64,000 nt of DNA from CAUZWH01 sp965224275 (GTDB lineage: Bacteria > Pseudomonadota > Alphaproteobacteria > SHVV01). Of this stretch, positions 26,836-35,414 are shown in pieces. The DNA lies in NCBI GenBank assembly GCA_965224275.1, contig CBDCYR010000012.1, positions 558,001 to 622,000 on the forward strand. The letters are read 5' to 3'. The notes below the pieces were generated by a model, which made no database searches, was not told where the DNA came from, and saw only the letters and a list, made by a program, of their open reading frames with translations. How positions within the stretch are numbered: position 1 is the stretch's first letter; the number at the start of each line of letters is the position of its first letter. A program made the translations under genes and the position numbers.

Positions 26836-26850
26836 TGGATTCCATCCACT
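26834..26850 (+). terminator. Hairpin at end of M20 hydrolase gene
   Basis: Perfect 7-bp stem AGTGGAT/ATCCACT with loop TCC, overlapping the stop codon. No U-run follows, so it may be an mRNA-end or processing hairpin rather than an intrinsic terminator. Confidence 0.4.
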
Positions 26851-26874
26851 AGGGTCAACCGGGCCTAACGCGCC

Positions 26875-28032
26875 GTGCTAAGCCATGGCTTTCGTCCCTT
26901 CTTTTTGCTCGCCGGGGTTTGGGCGGCGGTAGCCGTCGCACTATGGCTCGCGTGGTTGACCACCGATTTCGGCCTGCCGACCGCGTTCGATCCAGTCACC
27001 TGGCACACCCACGAAATGTTGTTCGGCTTTGCCGTGGCCGCGATTGCCGGATTCCTGCTCACCGCCATCCCGAATTGGACCGGACGGCTGCCGGTCCGTG
27101 GCCTGCCGTTGCTCGGGCTTGCGGCACTTTGGCTAGCCGGTCGCATCGCGGTCGCAGTTTCAGAACTAATCGGCGCACCGATTGCGGCGACTATCGACCT
27201 GGCGTTTCTGGCCGTGCTGTTTCTGGTGATCGTGCGCGAGCTCATCGCCGGCAAGAACCGAAAAAATCTTCCGGTTGCGGTCATCATTGTCCTGCTGGCA
27301 GCAGCCAATGGGGTCATCCACGCCGAGGCGATCGAATGGATCACGGTATCGGATTTGCTGGGCCAACGCCTGGCTATCATATTGATTGTATTGCTTATTT
27401 CTTTGATCGGCGGCCGTATTATTCCGAGCTTTACCCGCAACTGGCTGGTTAAACAGAACGCCACGCGATTGCCTGCGCCGTTCGGCTGGATAGATCAGCT
27501 GGCGCTTGCCGCAACGATCGTTGCGGGCGTGGGTTGGGTGGTGTTTCCCGAACAAGCCTGGGTCAGCGGATTGCTGGTTGTGGCCGGATTGCTGGGCGTC
27601 GTTCGGCTATCACGTTGGTGTGGCATCGCCACCGTCTCAGAGTCATTGGTTGTGGTGCTACACGTTGGTTACTTGTGGCTGGCTATTGGTCTTGCGCTGC
27701 TTGGGATTGCCGGCTTGACCGCAACGCTCCTGCCCTCGGCAGCGCTGCACATGCTCACCATTGGCGCCATGGGAACCATGATTCTCGCGGTGATGACCCG
27801 GGCGACGCTTGGTCATGGTGGCCGCGAGTTGCGCGCGGATGGCTTCACGACAGCGGCCTATGTCCTGGTCTCGGTTGCCGCGGCGGCGCGGTTGGTGGCG
27901 ACGCTGGCGCCCGATCATCACGACCCGATATTATTGGCAGCGGGCATCTGCTGGATCGCGGCGTTTGGGATGTTTGTTGTTCGTTACGCGCCAATCTTGG
28001 TGCCTGGCCGAAACGCGTCACCGGCGACGTAA
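26875..28032 (+). CDS. nnrS-like: NnrS-family heme-copper membrane protein
   Basis: A 385-residue protein with about twelve hydrophobic segments and NnrS marks: HGFRPFFLLAGVWA at the start, WHTHEMLFGF with the conserved His-Glu pair, GGRIIPSFTRNWLV, and ALHMLTIGAMGTMILAVMTR with TLGHGGREL. NnrS proteins bind heme and copper and are linked to nitric-oxide stress in denitrifiers. GTG 26875 starts the family motif directly. It is 93 bases upstream of a molybdopterin oxidoreductase gene on the same strand. No nitrite or NO reductase is seen here. Confidence 0.88.
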   Translation: MLSHGFRPFFLLAGVWAAVAVALWLAWLTTDFGLPTAFDPVTWHTHEMLFGFAVAAIAGFLLTAIPNWTGRLPVRGLPLLGLAALWLAGRIAVAVSELIGAPIAATIDLAFLAVLFLVIVRELIAGKNRKNLPVAVIIVLLAAANGVIHAEAIEWITVSDLLGQRLAIILIVLLISLIGGRIIPSFTRNWLVKQNATRLPAPFGWIDQLALAATIVAGVGWVVFPEQAWVSGLLVVAGLLGVVRLSRWCGIATVSESLVVVLHVGYLWLAIGLALLGIAGLTATLLPSAALHMLTIGAMGTMILAVMTRATLGHGGRELRADGFTTAAYVLVSVAAAARLVATLAPDHHDPILLAAGICWIAAFGMFVVRYAPILVPGRNASPAT

Positions 28033-28125
28033 CGGGTTGGCGTCGGTTTAAGCTGGCACTGTCCGTTCTACCGGCCGTACCCTGTCGCTCACGTCACGCA
28101 ACCACCCAACCTTCGAGAAACCCCG

Positions 28126-30876
28126 ATGGCTTCCGACACCAAACAAGTCCCGGTCTACTGTTATCAGTGTGTAGCTGGGCCCGATCTGATGAAGGTTGAG
28201 GTTACCGACGGAATCGCGACCAAGATCGAGGGAAACTACGATATTCGCAAAGAGCATCCCGGCGGCGGGCGCGTCTGCGTCAAAGCCTTTGGGCTGGTGC
28301 AAAAAACTTACAACCCCAACCGTATCCAGCAACCGATGAAACGGACCAACCCCAACAAGGGGCGGCACGAAGATCCCGGCTTCGTCCCGATTTCCTGGGA
28401 TGAGGCGCTGGATATCGTGGCCGAAAAGCTGCGTGGGATTCGCGCCAAGGGGTTACGTGACGACTCCGGCTATCCCAGGGTGGCGGCCAGTTTCGGTGGC
28501 GGTGGGACGCCGACCCAATATATGGGCACATTTCCGGCTTTCCTTTCCGCGTGGGGGCCGATGGATCTCGGTTTTGGTTCCGGCCAAGGCATGAAGTGCT
28601 ATCACTCTGAACATCTTTATGGCGAGCTCTGGCATCGCGCCTTTATCGTCTCACCGGATACGCCGCGAACGCAGTACGTGATCTCGTGCGGTCATAATGT
28701 TGAGGCATCGGGTGGGGTGGCCGGCGTGTGGCGCCAGGCCAATGCCCGCACGCGTGGCCTCAAGCGGGTGCAGGTTGAGCCCCATCTATCGGTTACCGGC
28801 GCGGTGTCTGCCGAGTGGGTGCCGATCAAGCCGAAAACCGATGCCGCGTTCCTCTTCTCGATCATCCACAGCATCCTCCACGAACACCCGTGGCGTGATG
28901 TGTGCGACGTCCCGTTTCTGTCCGACGACACCAATTCGCCCTATCTGGTTGGCCCCAACGGCTACTACCTGCGTGACGTTCAGACGCGCAAGCCGCTCAT
29001 CTGGGACTTGGCGGACGGCGCCGCCAAGCCGTTCGACAGCGATATCAAGGAGCCGGCTCTGGACGGTGCGTACCAAGCGCGCGGCGTCGAGATCGGTGCT
29101 GATGACGAGGTCTGGGAGTATGACAGCGTTGACGTCAAACCGTCCTTCCAGCTTCTGATCGATCATGTGAAGGAATATTCGCCGGAGTGGGCGGCTGACG
29201 AATGCGATATTCCGGCCGAGCGCATTCGGCGCATTGCGTCGGAATATCTCGCCCACGCCTGCATCGGCGAAACCATCGAGATCGAAGGCCGCGAATTGCC
29301 TTACCGGCCGGTCGCCGTGATGCTTGGCAAGACCGTTAACAATGGTTGGGGCGGCTACGAGTGTTGTTGGGCACGCACGATGCTGGCTTGCCTGGTCGGC
29401 GCCCTCGAAGTACCCGGCGGACTGCTCGGCACCAACGTGAAGCTGGTGCGTCCGGCCGACGATCGCATGAAATCGGTGGTCCGCGACGCCGACGGGCTGA
29501 TGGTCCATCCCTTCAACGAAACCTCGAAGGAGGGGTGGCAGCGAGATCCGCATATTCGCAACGCCTATTCAACGTTGGTCCCATTGGCTGCCAATTCGCC
29601 GTGGTCGCCCGCGCTTGGGCCAGCCCATCTACCTTGGTTGTTTCAAAAGGAACCGCCGGATAATTGGCCGGCGCCGACCAAACCCGAAGTTTGGTTCTGC
29701 TATCGCACCAACCCAGCGATTTCTCAGTTGGAAGCGACGGCGGTGACCGAACGCGTCGCCGAGTTTCCGTTTGTCGTCGCGTTTGCCTACACGCGCGACG
29801 AGACCAATCACATGGCGGATATTCTTCTACCCGAGGCGACCGACCTGGAGGGCCTCCAGCTCATCAAAATAGGCGGTACGAAATTCACGGAGAGTTTCTG
29901 GCGTCACCATGGTTGGGCGATCCGGCAGCCGGTTGCCGACAAGGTCGTCGATAGCCGCGACATGACCGAAATCGCGACCGAACTCGCCGAACGCGTCGGT
30001 CTGCTCAAGGAGTACAACGCGGCAATCAACCGGGGCGCCGGCGGCATGGCGCTCACCGGCGACGGCTTCGACTACGCGCTCGACCCGGAAGTCCCGCATG
30101 CCTGCGAAGAGATCTGGGACCGCGTGTGCAAGGCAGCGAGCCACGACCTCAGTGACGGCAGTGAGGTTCACGACCTCGCGTGGTTCAGTGAGAATGGTTA
30201 CATGCTGGCGCCGCAGTCCGAACTCGCCTGGTTCCTTTATCCAACGGTCAAAGAGCGGGGCGTTCGCTTTGAATTGCCTTACCAGGAACGCATCAAGCGA
30301 CACGGCACTCAGCTCGCCCACCGGCTGCACGAGATCGGTGTCAAGTGGTGGGACAAACAGCTCGAGGAATATCAGCCGCTACCGCCCTACAAACAGTTCC
30401 CCGATATCTGGATCAACTATGCCCGCGAAGTCGGCCGCGACCCCGATGAGTTCCCGCTATGGGCGCTTACCGCACGCAGCATGCAGTATTCCTGGGGCGC
30501 CAATGTCGGCGTGCCCGTGATCAACGAAGTGGCAAAGAATGTTGCCGGGCACGAAGGGATCATTCTCAATCGGAAAACCGCGAGCACGTACGGGATTGCC
30601 GACGGCGACACGATTATCCTCGAATCGGTGGCAGGCACGACCAAGGGAAACGCGGTTCTTCGTGAAGGCATTCGCCCCGACACGGTCTTGATGATCGGCC
30701 AATTCGATCATTGGGCGACGCCGGTTGCCAAAGATCTCGAACTAGGCAGCCTAAATTCCCTGACCAGCTTGGCGCTCTCGCTTACGGATGCAACGGGAAG
30801 CGGCTCGGACATCGCCCGGGTCAAAATCTCCAAGGCTCAAGACTCCAAAAGTGCCCAGACCGAGCGTGGCCGATGA
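28126..30876 (+). CDS. Molybdopterin oxidoreductase, catalytic subunit (DMSO-reductase superfamily)
   Basis: A 916-residue Mo-bisMGD enzyme. The N-terminal region has C12, C15 and C51 but lacks the usual third cysteine (P19 stands there), so the FeS cluster is atypical. Domains include PISWDEALDIVAEKLR, a putative Mo-ligand region near GQGMKCYHSEHLYGELW, and the C-terminal cap LWALTARSMQYSWGANVG. No Tat signal is seen, so a cytoplasmic site is likely. ATGA overlap with the next gene indicates coupling. The substrate is unknown: polysulfide/thiosulfate-type, sulfite-type or other. Confidence 0.88.
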   Translation: MASDTKQVPVYCYQCVAGPDLMKVEVTDGIATKIEGNYDIRKEHPGGGRVCVKAFGLVQKTYNPNRIQQPMKRTNPNKGRHEDPGFVPISWDEALDIVAEKLRGIRAKGLRDDSGYPRVAASFGGGGTPTQYMGTFPAFLSAWGPMDLGFGSGQGMKCYHSEHLYGELWHRAFIVSPDTPRTQYVISCGHNVEASGGVAGVWRQANARTRGLKRVQVEPHLSVTGAVSAEWVPIKPKTDAAFLFSIIHSILHEHPWRDVCDVPFLSDDTNSPYLVGPNGYYLRDVQTRKPLIWDLADGAAKPFDSDIKEPALDGAYQARGVEIGADDEVWEYDSVDVKPSFQLLIDHVKEYSPEWAADECDIPAERIRRIASEYLAHACIGETIEIEGRELPYRPVAVMLGKTVNNGWGGYECCWARTMLACLVGALEVPGGLLGTNVKLVRPADDRMKSVVRDADGLMVHPFNETSKEGWQRDPHIRNAYSTLVPLAANSPWSPALGPAHLPWLFQKEPPDNWPAPTKPEVWFCYRTNPAISQLEATAVTERVAEFPFVVAFAYTRDETNHMADILLPEATDLEGLQLIKIGGTKFTESFWRHHGWAIRQPVADKVVDSRDMTEIATELAERVGLLKEYNAAINRGAGGMALTGDGFDYALDPEVPHACEEIWDRVCKAASHDLSDGSEVHDLAWFSENGYMLAPQSELAWFLYPTVKERGVRFELPYQERIKRHGTQLAHRLHEIGVKWWDKQLEEYQPLPPYKQFPDIWINYAREVGRDPDEFPLWALTARSMQYSWGANVGVPVINEVAKNVAGHEGIILNRKTASTYGIADGDTIILESVAGTTKGNAVLREGIRPDTVLMIGQFDHWATPVAKDLELGSLNSLTSLALSLTDATGSGSDIARVKISKAQDSKSAQTERGR

Positions 30877-32450
30877 CACGCTGGGGCATGGTCATCGACC
30901 TCAACCGTTGCGTCGGTTGTCAAACCTGCGTTGCCGCCTGCAAGCATGAGAACGCGACCCCACCAGGGGTGCAATGGCGTACGGTTCTCGATGTCGAACT
31001 CGGCACGTTTCCCGATGTCCAACGCCTGTTCATGGTGACCGGATGTCAACATTGCGAGGAACCCCCATGCGTCCCGGTATGCCCGACCGGAGCGACCAAG
31101 CGGCGCGCCGATGGGCTCGTCACCATGGACTACGATCGTTGCATTGGCTGCGCCGCCTGCGTCGTCGCCTGTCCCTATCAAGCGCGCGATATCGTTCACG
31201 AACGAGAGAGTTATTATCGCGGCAAGCGAACCGCGCCCGAGATAGCCGCCGCCCACGATGAACGACTTGGAGTCGCCAACAAGTGCAACTTCTGTGTCGA
31301 TCGTCTCGATGCTGGCCTCGCGGCCGGGCTAACGCCCGGGGTCGATCCAGCAGCCACCCCGGCCTGCGCCGCGTCCTGCATCGCCAGCGCCATTCATTTT
31401 GGTGACTACGCCGATGACCAAAGCAACGTCTCGCGTCTGATTGCTGAGAATCAGAACTTCCAGATGCACGAGGAACTCGGCACCGATCCTCAGATTCGCT
31501 ACCTCTACGACCTGCCGACCACACCGGGGCGCGATTCGGAGCCCAGTGACGCCGAGGCTGCGGCCGCACCCCTGGCCGGCAAGCAGCAGACTTATTGGGA
31601 CTACAAGGGCGCGATGAACTTCGTTTGTGGCGGGCTCGCGTCGGGCTTTGCCGTGGTGGCCTTCTTGCTCGAGGCCAATCATCCCAAGACGTCGTTATCG
31701 ATCCTGTTCGTGCTGGCGGCGGCTATCATGGCTGTGGGCCTGGTGTCGTTGTTGTTCAAGATCGGTCGCCCGACCCGGGCATTGTTCGCCGCGCTGCGAC
31801 CCAGCACGTCGTGGATGACGCGCGAACTGTGGGTCGCAACGGCATTCTTTCCGCTGGTGCTGCTCGGCCTGGTTCTGCCCGAACTTTGGGTCCATGACGC
31901 GTTGGGCGTCGTCGCGGCGCTGTTTCTGATCTGCCAGGCACGTATCCTTTACGCATCGAAGGGAATCCCGGCATGGCGAGCGCCGCTGATCCCGTGGATG
32001 TTGGTGATGACGGGACTGTTCGAGGGAATCGGGCTCTATGCGATCGTCGAGGTCGTGGCGCCCAAGCTGGTCGTAGGATCGCCGGTGTTGCTCCTGCTCG
32101 GTATTGCTCTGGCTGTAACCAACGCGATCCTATGGCATCGCTATCGTGCCAGCGCCACGGAGCGCGGCATCGGCCAGGCCGCACGCCGCGCGATCATGAA
32201 GATGACGCCATGGCTTCACCTCATCGGCCACGCGCTTCCGATCGTTTTGTTTGGCATCGCCCTGTTCGTCTCGATCGACGTCGCACGAATTCTTGCCGGG
32301 ATTGGCGGTGTTGCGGCGATCGCCGGCGGCGCGGCTTGGAAGTTCTGGGTGATAGTGCGCGCCGGTCATCAGCAAGGTTTCGCCCTGCCAAAGGTGCCGC
32401 AACGGGGTTCCGGAGACTATGCAGCGCCGGTCAGGCTCGAGGTCGCTTAG
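30873..32450 (+). CDS. Fused 4x[4Fe-4S] subunit and DmsC-like membrane anchor
   Basis: A 525-residue fusion. Residues 1-~200 are a DmsB/PhsB-type ferredoxin with four cysteine clusters (RCVGCQTCVAAC; GCQHCEEPPCVPVCP; RCIGCAACVVACP; CNFC with CAASC). A charged linker (GRDSEPSDAEAAAAPLAGK) leads to a DmsC/NrfD-type anchor of about eight hydrophobic segments. Electrons would pass between the membrane quinone pool and the molybdoenzyme encoded just upstream. ATG 30873 overlaps the upstream stop; earlier in-frame starts lie inside that gene. It ends 4 bases into the convergent LysR gene. In most systems these are separate proteins. Confidence 0.9.
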   Translation: MTRWGMVIDLNRCVGCQTCVAACKHENATPPGVQWRTVLDVELGTFPDVQRLFMVTGCQHCEEPPCVPVCPTGATKRRADGLVTMDYDRCIGCAACVVACPYQARDIVHERESYYRGKRTAPEIAAAHDERLGVANKCNFCVDRLDAGLAAGLTPGVDPAATPACAASCIASAIHFGDYADDQSNVSRLIAENQNFQMHEELGTDPQIRYLYDLPTTPGRDSEPSDAEAAAAPLAGKQQTYWDYKGAMNFVCGGLASGFAVVAFLLEANHPKTSLSILFVLAAAIMAVGLVSLLFKIGRPTRALFAALRPSTSWMTRELWVATAFFPLVLLGLVLPELWVHDALGVVAALFLICQARILYASKGIPAWRAPLIPWMLVMTGLFEGIGLYAIVEVVAPKLVVGSPVLLLLGIALAVTNAILWHRYRASATERGIGQAARRAIMKMTPWLHLIGHALPIVLFGIALFVSIDVARILAGIGGVAAIAGGAAWKFWVIVRAGHQQGFALPKVPQRGSGDYAAPVRLEVA

Positions 32451-33337
32451 CCCGATACTCGCCGAAGATGTTCGCCCAGGAAATCAAACACTCGGCGGAC
32501 CCGACGGCTGGTCTTGAGTTCGGCATGGGCCGTTAGCCAGATCGGCAAGGTTGGTAGCGCGGCATCTATTTGGAGTTGCGCGACACCGGGCTCGGCCTCA
32601 CCAATTTCCATCTGATTGAAGCCAATTCCGAAACCGGCGACGACAAAGCGCCAGCAAACCACCTGATTATCGCATCGCAAGGAAAAGAACCGCCGGTCGA
32701 CCCCGAAGCCGGCCGCGGCAAAGCCTCTGATAATCTGATCGTCGCGGTCGTAACCGACGACATCGTGGTTTTGAAAGTCTTCGAACGATCGCGGCGCACC
32801 GCGTCGCTCGATATAGGTGTGGGCCGCGAACATGCCAATCTTCATCTCCGCGATCTTGCGGGTAATAACATCGTTCTGGGTCGGACGGTACATCCGTATC
32901 GCGATGTCGGCTTCGCGCTGCAGAAGATTTTCGGTGCGGTCGGAGGCGACCAGTTCGATGTCGATATCAGGTTCAGCCTGGTGCAGCCGCGTGAGGATGT
33001 CGGGCAGGGTATAGGTCGCCACAATTTCGCTCGCCGTGATGCGTATGGTCCCGGCAATCGTTTCGGAGCGGCCGGCCGCTGTGAGGAGCAGACGATCTGC
33101 GGCGTTGGCCATGTTGCCGGCGTATTCGAGGAGCTCGGCGCCGGTTGGCGTCAGTTCGAAACCACCGCCCGTCCTCTCAAACAGACGCGTGCCGAGCTCG
33201 ACTTCCAACGCTCTGATGTGCCGGCCCATCGTCGGTTGGCTGCTGCGCAGGCTGCGGGCCGCGTCCGATAGGGAGCCATGTGCCGCAACCGCGGCAAAGG
33301 TCTGCAAGTGGGTCCAATCGAGAGCCGCCATGTCCAT
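32447..33337 (-). CDS. LysR-family transcriptional regulator
   Basis: A 296-residue regulator. The N-terminal winged helix is clear (LQTFAAVAAHGSLSDAARSL, SSQPTMGRHIRALE, GTRLFERTGGGFELT), then a periplasmic-binding-like effector domain (IRITASEIVATYTLPDIL). It diverges from the epimerase gene and converges with the oxidoreductase operon, overlapping it by 4 bases. Its probable targets are itself and the epimerase; palindromes in the shared intergenic region support this. Effector unknown. Confidence 0.92.
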   Translation of the reverse strand: MDMAALDWTHLQTFAAVAAHGSLSDAARSLRSSQPTMGRHIRALEVELGTRLFERTGGGFELTPTGAELLEYAGNMANAADRLLLTAAGRSETIAGTIRITASEIVATYTLPDILTRLHQAEPDIDIELVASDRTENLLQREADIAIRMYRPTQNDVITRKIAEMKIGMFAAHTYIERRGAPRSFEDFQNHDVVGYDRDDQIIRGFAAAGFGVDRRFFSLRCDNQVVCWRFVVAGFGIGFNQMEIGEAEPGVAQLQIDAALPTLPIWLTAHAELKTSRRVRRVFDFLGEHLRRVSG

Positions 33338-33403
33338 TCATTTATGAATAAGATTAAACCAATATTGGCCAATGGAACTTCAATAACGAATGAATATATT
33401 GAA
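33336..33403. promoter_or_regulatory. Palindromes between LysR and epimerase genes
   Basis: Three inverted repeats lie in the 103-base divergent region: ATTCATTTATGAAT (33336-33349, overlapping the regulator start), CCAATATTGG (33359-33368) and TTCAATA-N11-TATTGAA (33379-33403). The last has the spaced T-N11-A layout of a LysR recognition box. A+T content is higher than in neighbouring genes, consistent with promoters. Confidence 0.6.
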
Positions 33404-33440
33404 GGTGTCAATGCAGATCGAGCAATTAGGAGATCAAAAA

Positions 33441-34433
33441 ATGTCGCAAGTGGCAATCGTTCTGGGTGCCAACGGCCGGTTCGGCCGAGCCGCCACCACC
33501 GCATTTCTGGCCGACGGATGGCGCGTGCGCTCGTTTGCTCGCTCGTTCGCCGCGGTCGTATCCGACCAGGCCGCACGGCCGACCGTCGAGCCAATCGAAG
33601 GCAATGCCTTCGACGCGCCGGAGCTCATCGCGGCGGCGGCCGGCTGTGACGTCATCGTCAACGCGCTCAATCCGCCTTACCCGCGATGGTCGCGCGATAT
33701 TCCGCGCATCACTGCGAACGTTATTGCGGCCGCCAAAGCTGCCGGCGCAGCGGTCATGATTCCCGGCAACGTCTACAATTATGGCCACGGCATGCCGGCG
33801 CTTCTCAAAGACGACACGCCGCAACTGCCGACCACGCGCAAAGGCGAATTGCGCCGGCACATGGAGCAAACCTATGCGGCGGCGTGCGTCGACGGTGTGC
33901 AAACAATCATCCTCCGCGCTGGCGACTTTATCGAGCGGGAGAAGACCGGCAACTGGTTCGATTCACATATCGCGGCCAAGGTGACCAAGGGGCGTGTGAT
34001 GTACCCTGGTCCGCTCGACCGGGTCCATGCGTGGGCCTACCTGCCGGACCTGGCACGCGCCATGGTCGGTCTCGCCGAAAAGCGTGCCGAGCTTGCACAA
34101 TTCGAGCAATTTGGGTTTCCCGGTTATGCCCTAACCGGAAGGATGTTGGTGGATGCTATCGAGCGCGCCGTCGGCCGTTCGCTCGCGATCAAAGCCCTGC
34201 CGTGGCCAACGATCCGTCTCCTCGGTCTCGTTATGCCGCTCATGCGCGAAGTCGCAGAGATGTCCTATCTCTGGAACACACCGCATGCGATCGATGGCAC
34301 CAAGATGGCTGCGGTGTTACCAGATTTTCAATCGACACCGCTCGATACAGCGCTGGCAGACGCGCTGGGCGATGTCGCCGCGGTCAACGGTGATGCTCTG
34401 CAACTCGCTGCCCCGATGCCGCGCCCGGTCTGA
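33441..34433 (+). CDS. NAD(P)-binding epimerase/dehydratase-like protein
   Basis: A 330-residue Rossmann-fold protein. The dinucleotide loop GANGRFGRAATTAFLADGW is at the N-terminus, NALNPPYPRW and IPGNVYNYGHGMPA in the middle (YNYG-type active-site region), and LPDLARAMVGLAEKR follows. It resembles extended/atypical SDR and NmrA-like proteins; substrate unknown. ATG 33441 follows TAGGAGA; the frame is open upstream. It is controlled most likely by the divergent LysR regulator. Confidence 0.85.
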   Translation: MSQVAIVLGANGRFGRAATTAFLADGWRVRSFARSFAAVVSDQAARPTVEPIEGNAFDAPELIAAAAGCDVIVNALNPPYPRWSRDIPRITANVIAAAKAAGAAVMIPGNVYNYGHGMPALLKDDTPQLPTTRKGELRRHMEQTYAAACVDGVQTIILRAGDFIEREKTGNWFDSHIAAKVTKGRVMYPGPLDRVHAWAYLPDLARAMVGLAEKRAELAQFEQFGFPGYALTGRMLVDAIERAVGRSLAIKALPWPTIRLLGLVMPLMREVAEMSYLWNTPHAIDGTKMAAVLPDFQSTPLDTALADALGDVAAVNGDALQLAAPMPRPV

Positions 34434-34434
34434 T

Positions 34435-34472
34435 CTTGGCCAAGACTATTGGCCAAGACTATTGGACAAGAC
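34435..34472 (+). repeat. 13-bp tandem repeat next to IS copy 2
   Basis: About three copies of TTGGCCAAGACTA (last one degenerate, TTGGACAAGACGC) occupy 34437-34473 just after the epimerase stop. The first two contain the palindrome TTGGCCAA. They end 18 bases before the IS. Confidence 0.6.
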
Positions 34473-34490
34473 GCGGGCATTTATTCCTTA

Positions 34491-35414
34491 GAGTCCGACT
34501 CGAAACTCTATGTTTGATAACAGTACCTTGCGAGCCGCCTTGTGAGGAGTCGGATGTTGGCGACAAGAATCCATGCCTGTGCGGAGGCGATTGATTTCTC
34601 CCAATCCTTGGCCAGTCGACGGCATCGGTTGAGCCAGGCGAAGGTCCTCTCGACGACCCATCGTCTGGGCAGGAGCTCGAAGCCCTGGGCGGTGTCTGAG
34701 CGCTTGATGATCTCGAGCTTCCAGCGGCCGATGTCCTCAAGGGCGCCCTCGAGTTTCGGTCCCGCGTAGGCGGCGTCGGCGAAGAGGTGACGCAGCCGGG
34801 GGAAGCGATGACGGATCGATTTGAGGACCTCGGGCGCGCCGTCGCGGTCCTGGATATCGGCTGCGTGCACGATCAGGCCGACCAGCAGGCCGAGTGTATC
34901 GGTGACGATGTGACGCTTGCGGCCCTTGATCTTCTTGCCCGCGTCATAGCCCCGAACACCACCGCTTTCCGTGGTTTTCACGCTCTGGCTGTCGATCACC
35001 CCGGCGCTCGGGCCGGCCTCGCGTCCTTCCAGCTCCCGGGCCGCCATGACCAGGTGATGGTTGATGCTCTCCAGCAGGCCGTTGGAGCGCCAGTCGTAGA
35101 AATAGCGCTGGACCGTGGAAGGCGGAGGGAAGTCGTTCGGCAACATCGCCCACTGGCAGCCCGTCGAGGCCATGTACATGACCGCATCCATGACATGGCG
35201 CAGGTCCGTCGTCCTCGGCCGGCCGATCTTCTTGCGCGGCGGCATGAGCGGCGCGATCAACGCCCACTCTCGATCCGTCAGGTCGCTTGCGTAGCGCCCG
35301 CCACGGCGCTCATAATTCGGGCGAGTGATTTCGGTCCACATGTTGTGCCTCCTCGTTTGCTTTGCGAGTAAGCCACAACCGCTGAAATCACTCAACTAGT
35401 TTCGGGTTGGCCTC
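34491..35414 (-). mobile_element. IS5-family element, IS1031-like, copy 2
   Basis: Same element as 5253-6184 but 924 bp long. Two small deletions (7 and 1 bases, 35355-35395 region) lie between the left end and the transposase start. Flanks read TTA on one side and TAA on the other on the plus strand, so the 3-bp duplication is imperfect; one lost T would explain it. The element sits exactly in the stop codon of the PaaK-like gene. Confidence 0.92.
34508..35341 (-). CDS. IS5-family transposase (copy 2)
   Basis: 277 residues, starting at ATG 35341 behind GAGGAGG, identical to the transposase of copy 1. Catalytic triad D117, D189, E231 present. The upstream leader differs from the other copies by two small deletions, but the coding region is intact. 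Confidence 0.95.
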   Translation of the reverse strand: MWTEITRPNYERRGGRYASDLTDREWALIAPLMPPRKKIGRPRTTDLRHVMDAVMYMASTGCQWAMLPNDFPPPSTVQRYFYDWRSNGLLESINHHLVMAARELEGREAGPSAGVIDSQSVKTTESGGVRGYDAGKKIKGRKRHIVTDTLGLLVGLIVHAADIQDRDGAPEVLKSIRHRFPRLRHLFADAAYAGPKLEGALEDIGRWKLEIIKRSDTAQGFELLPRRWVVERTFAWLNRCRRLAKDWEKSIASAQAWILVANIRLLTRRLARYCYQT

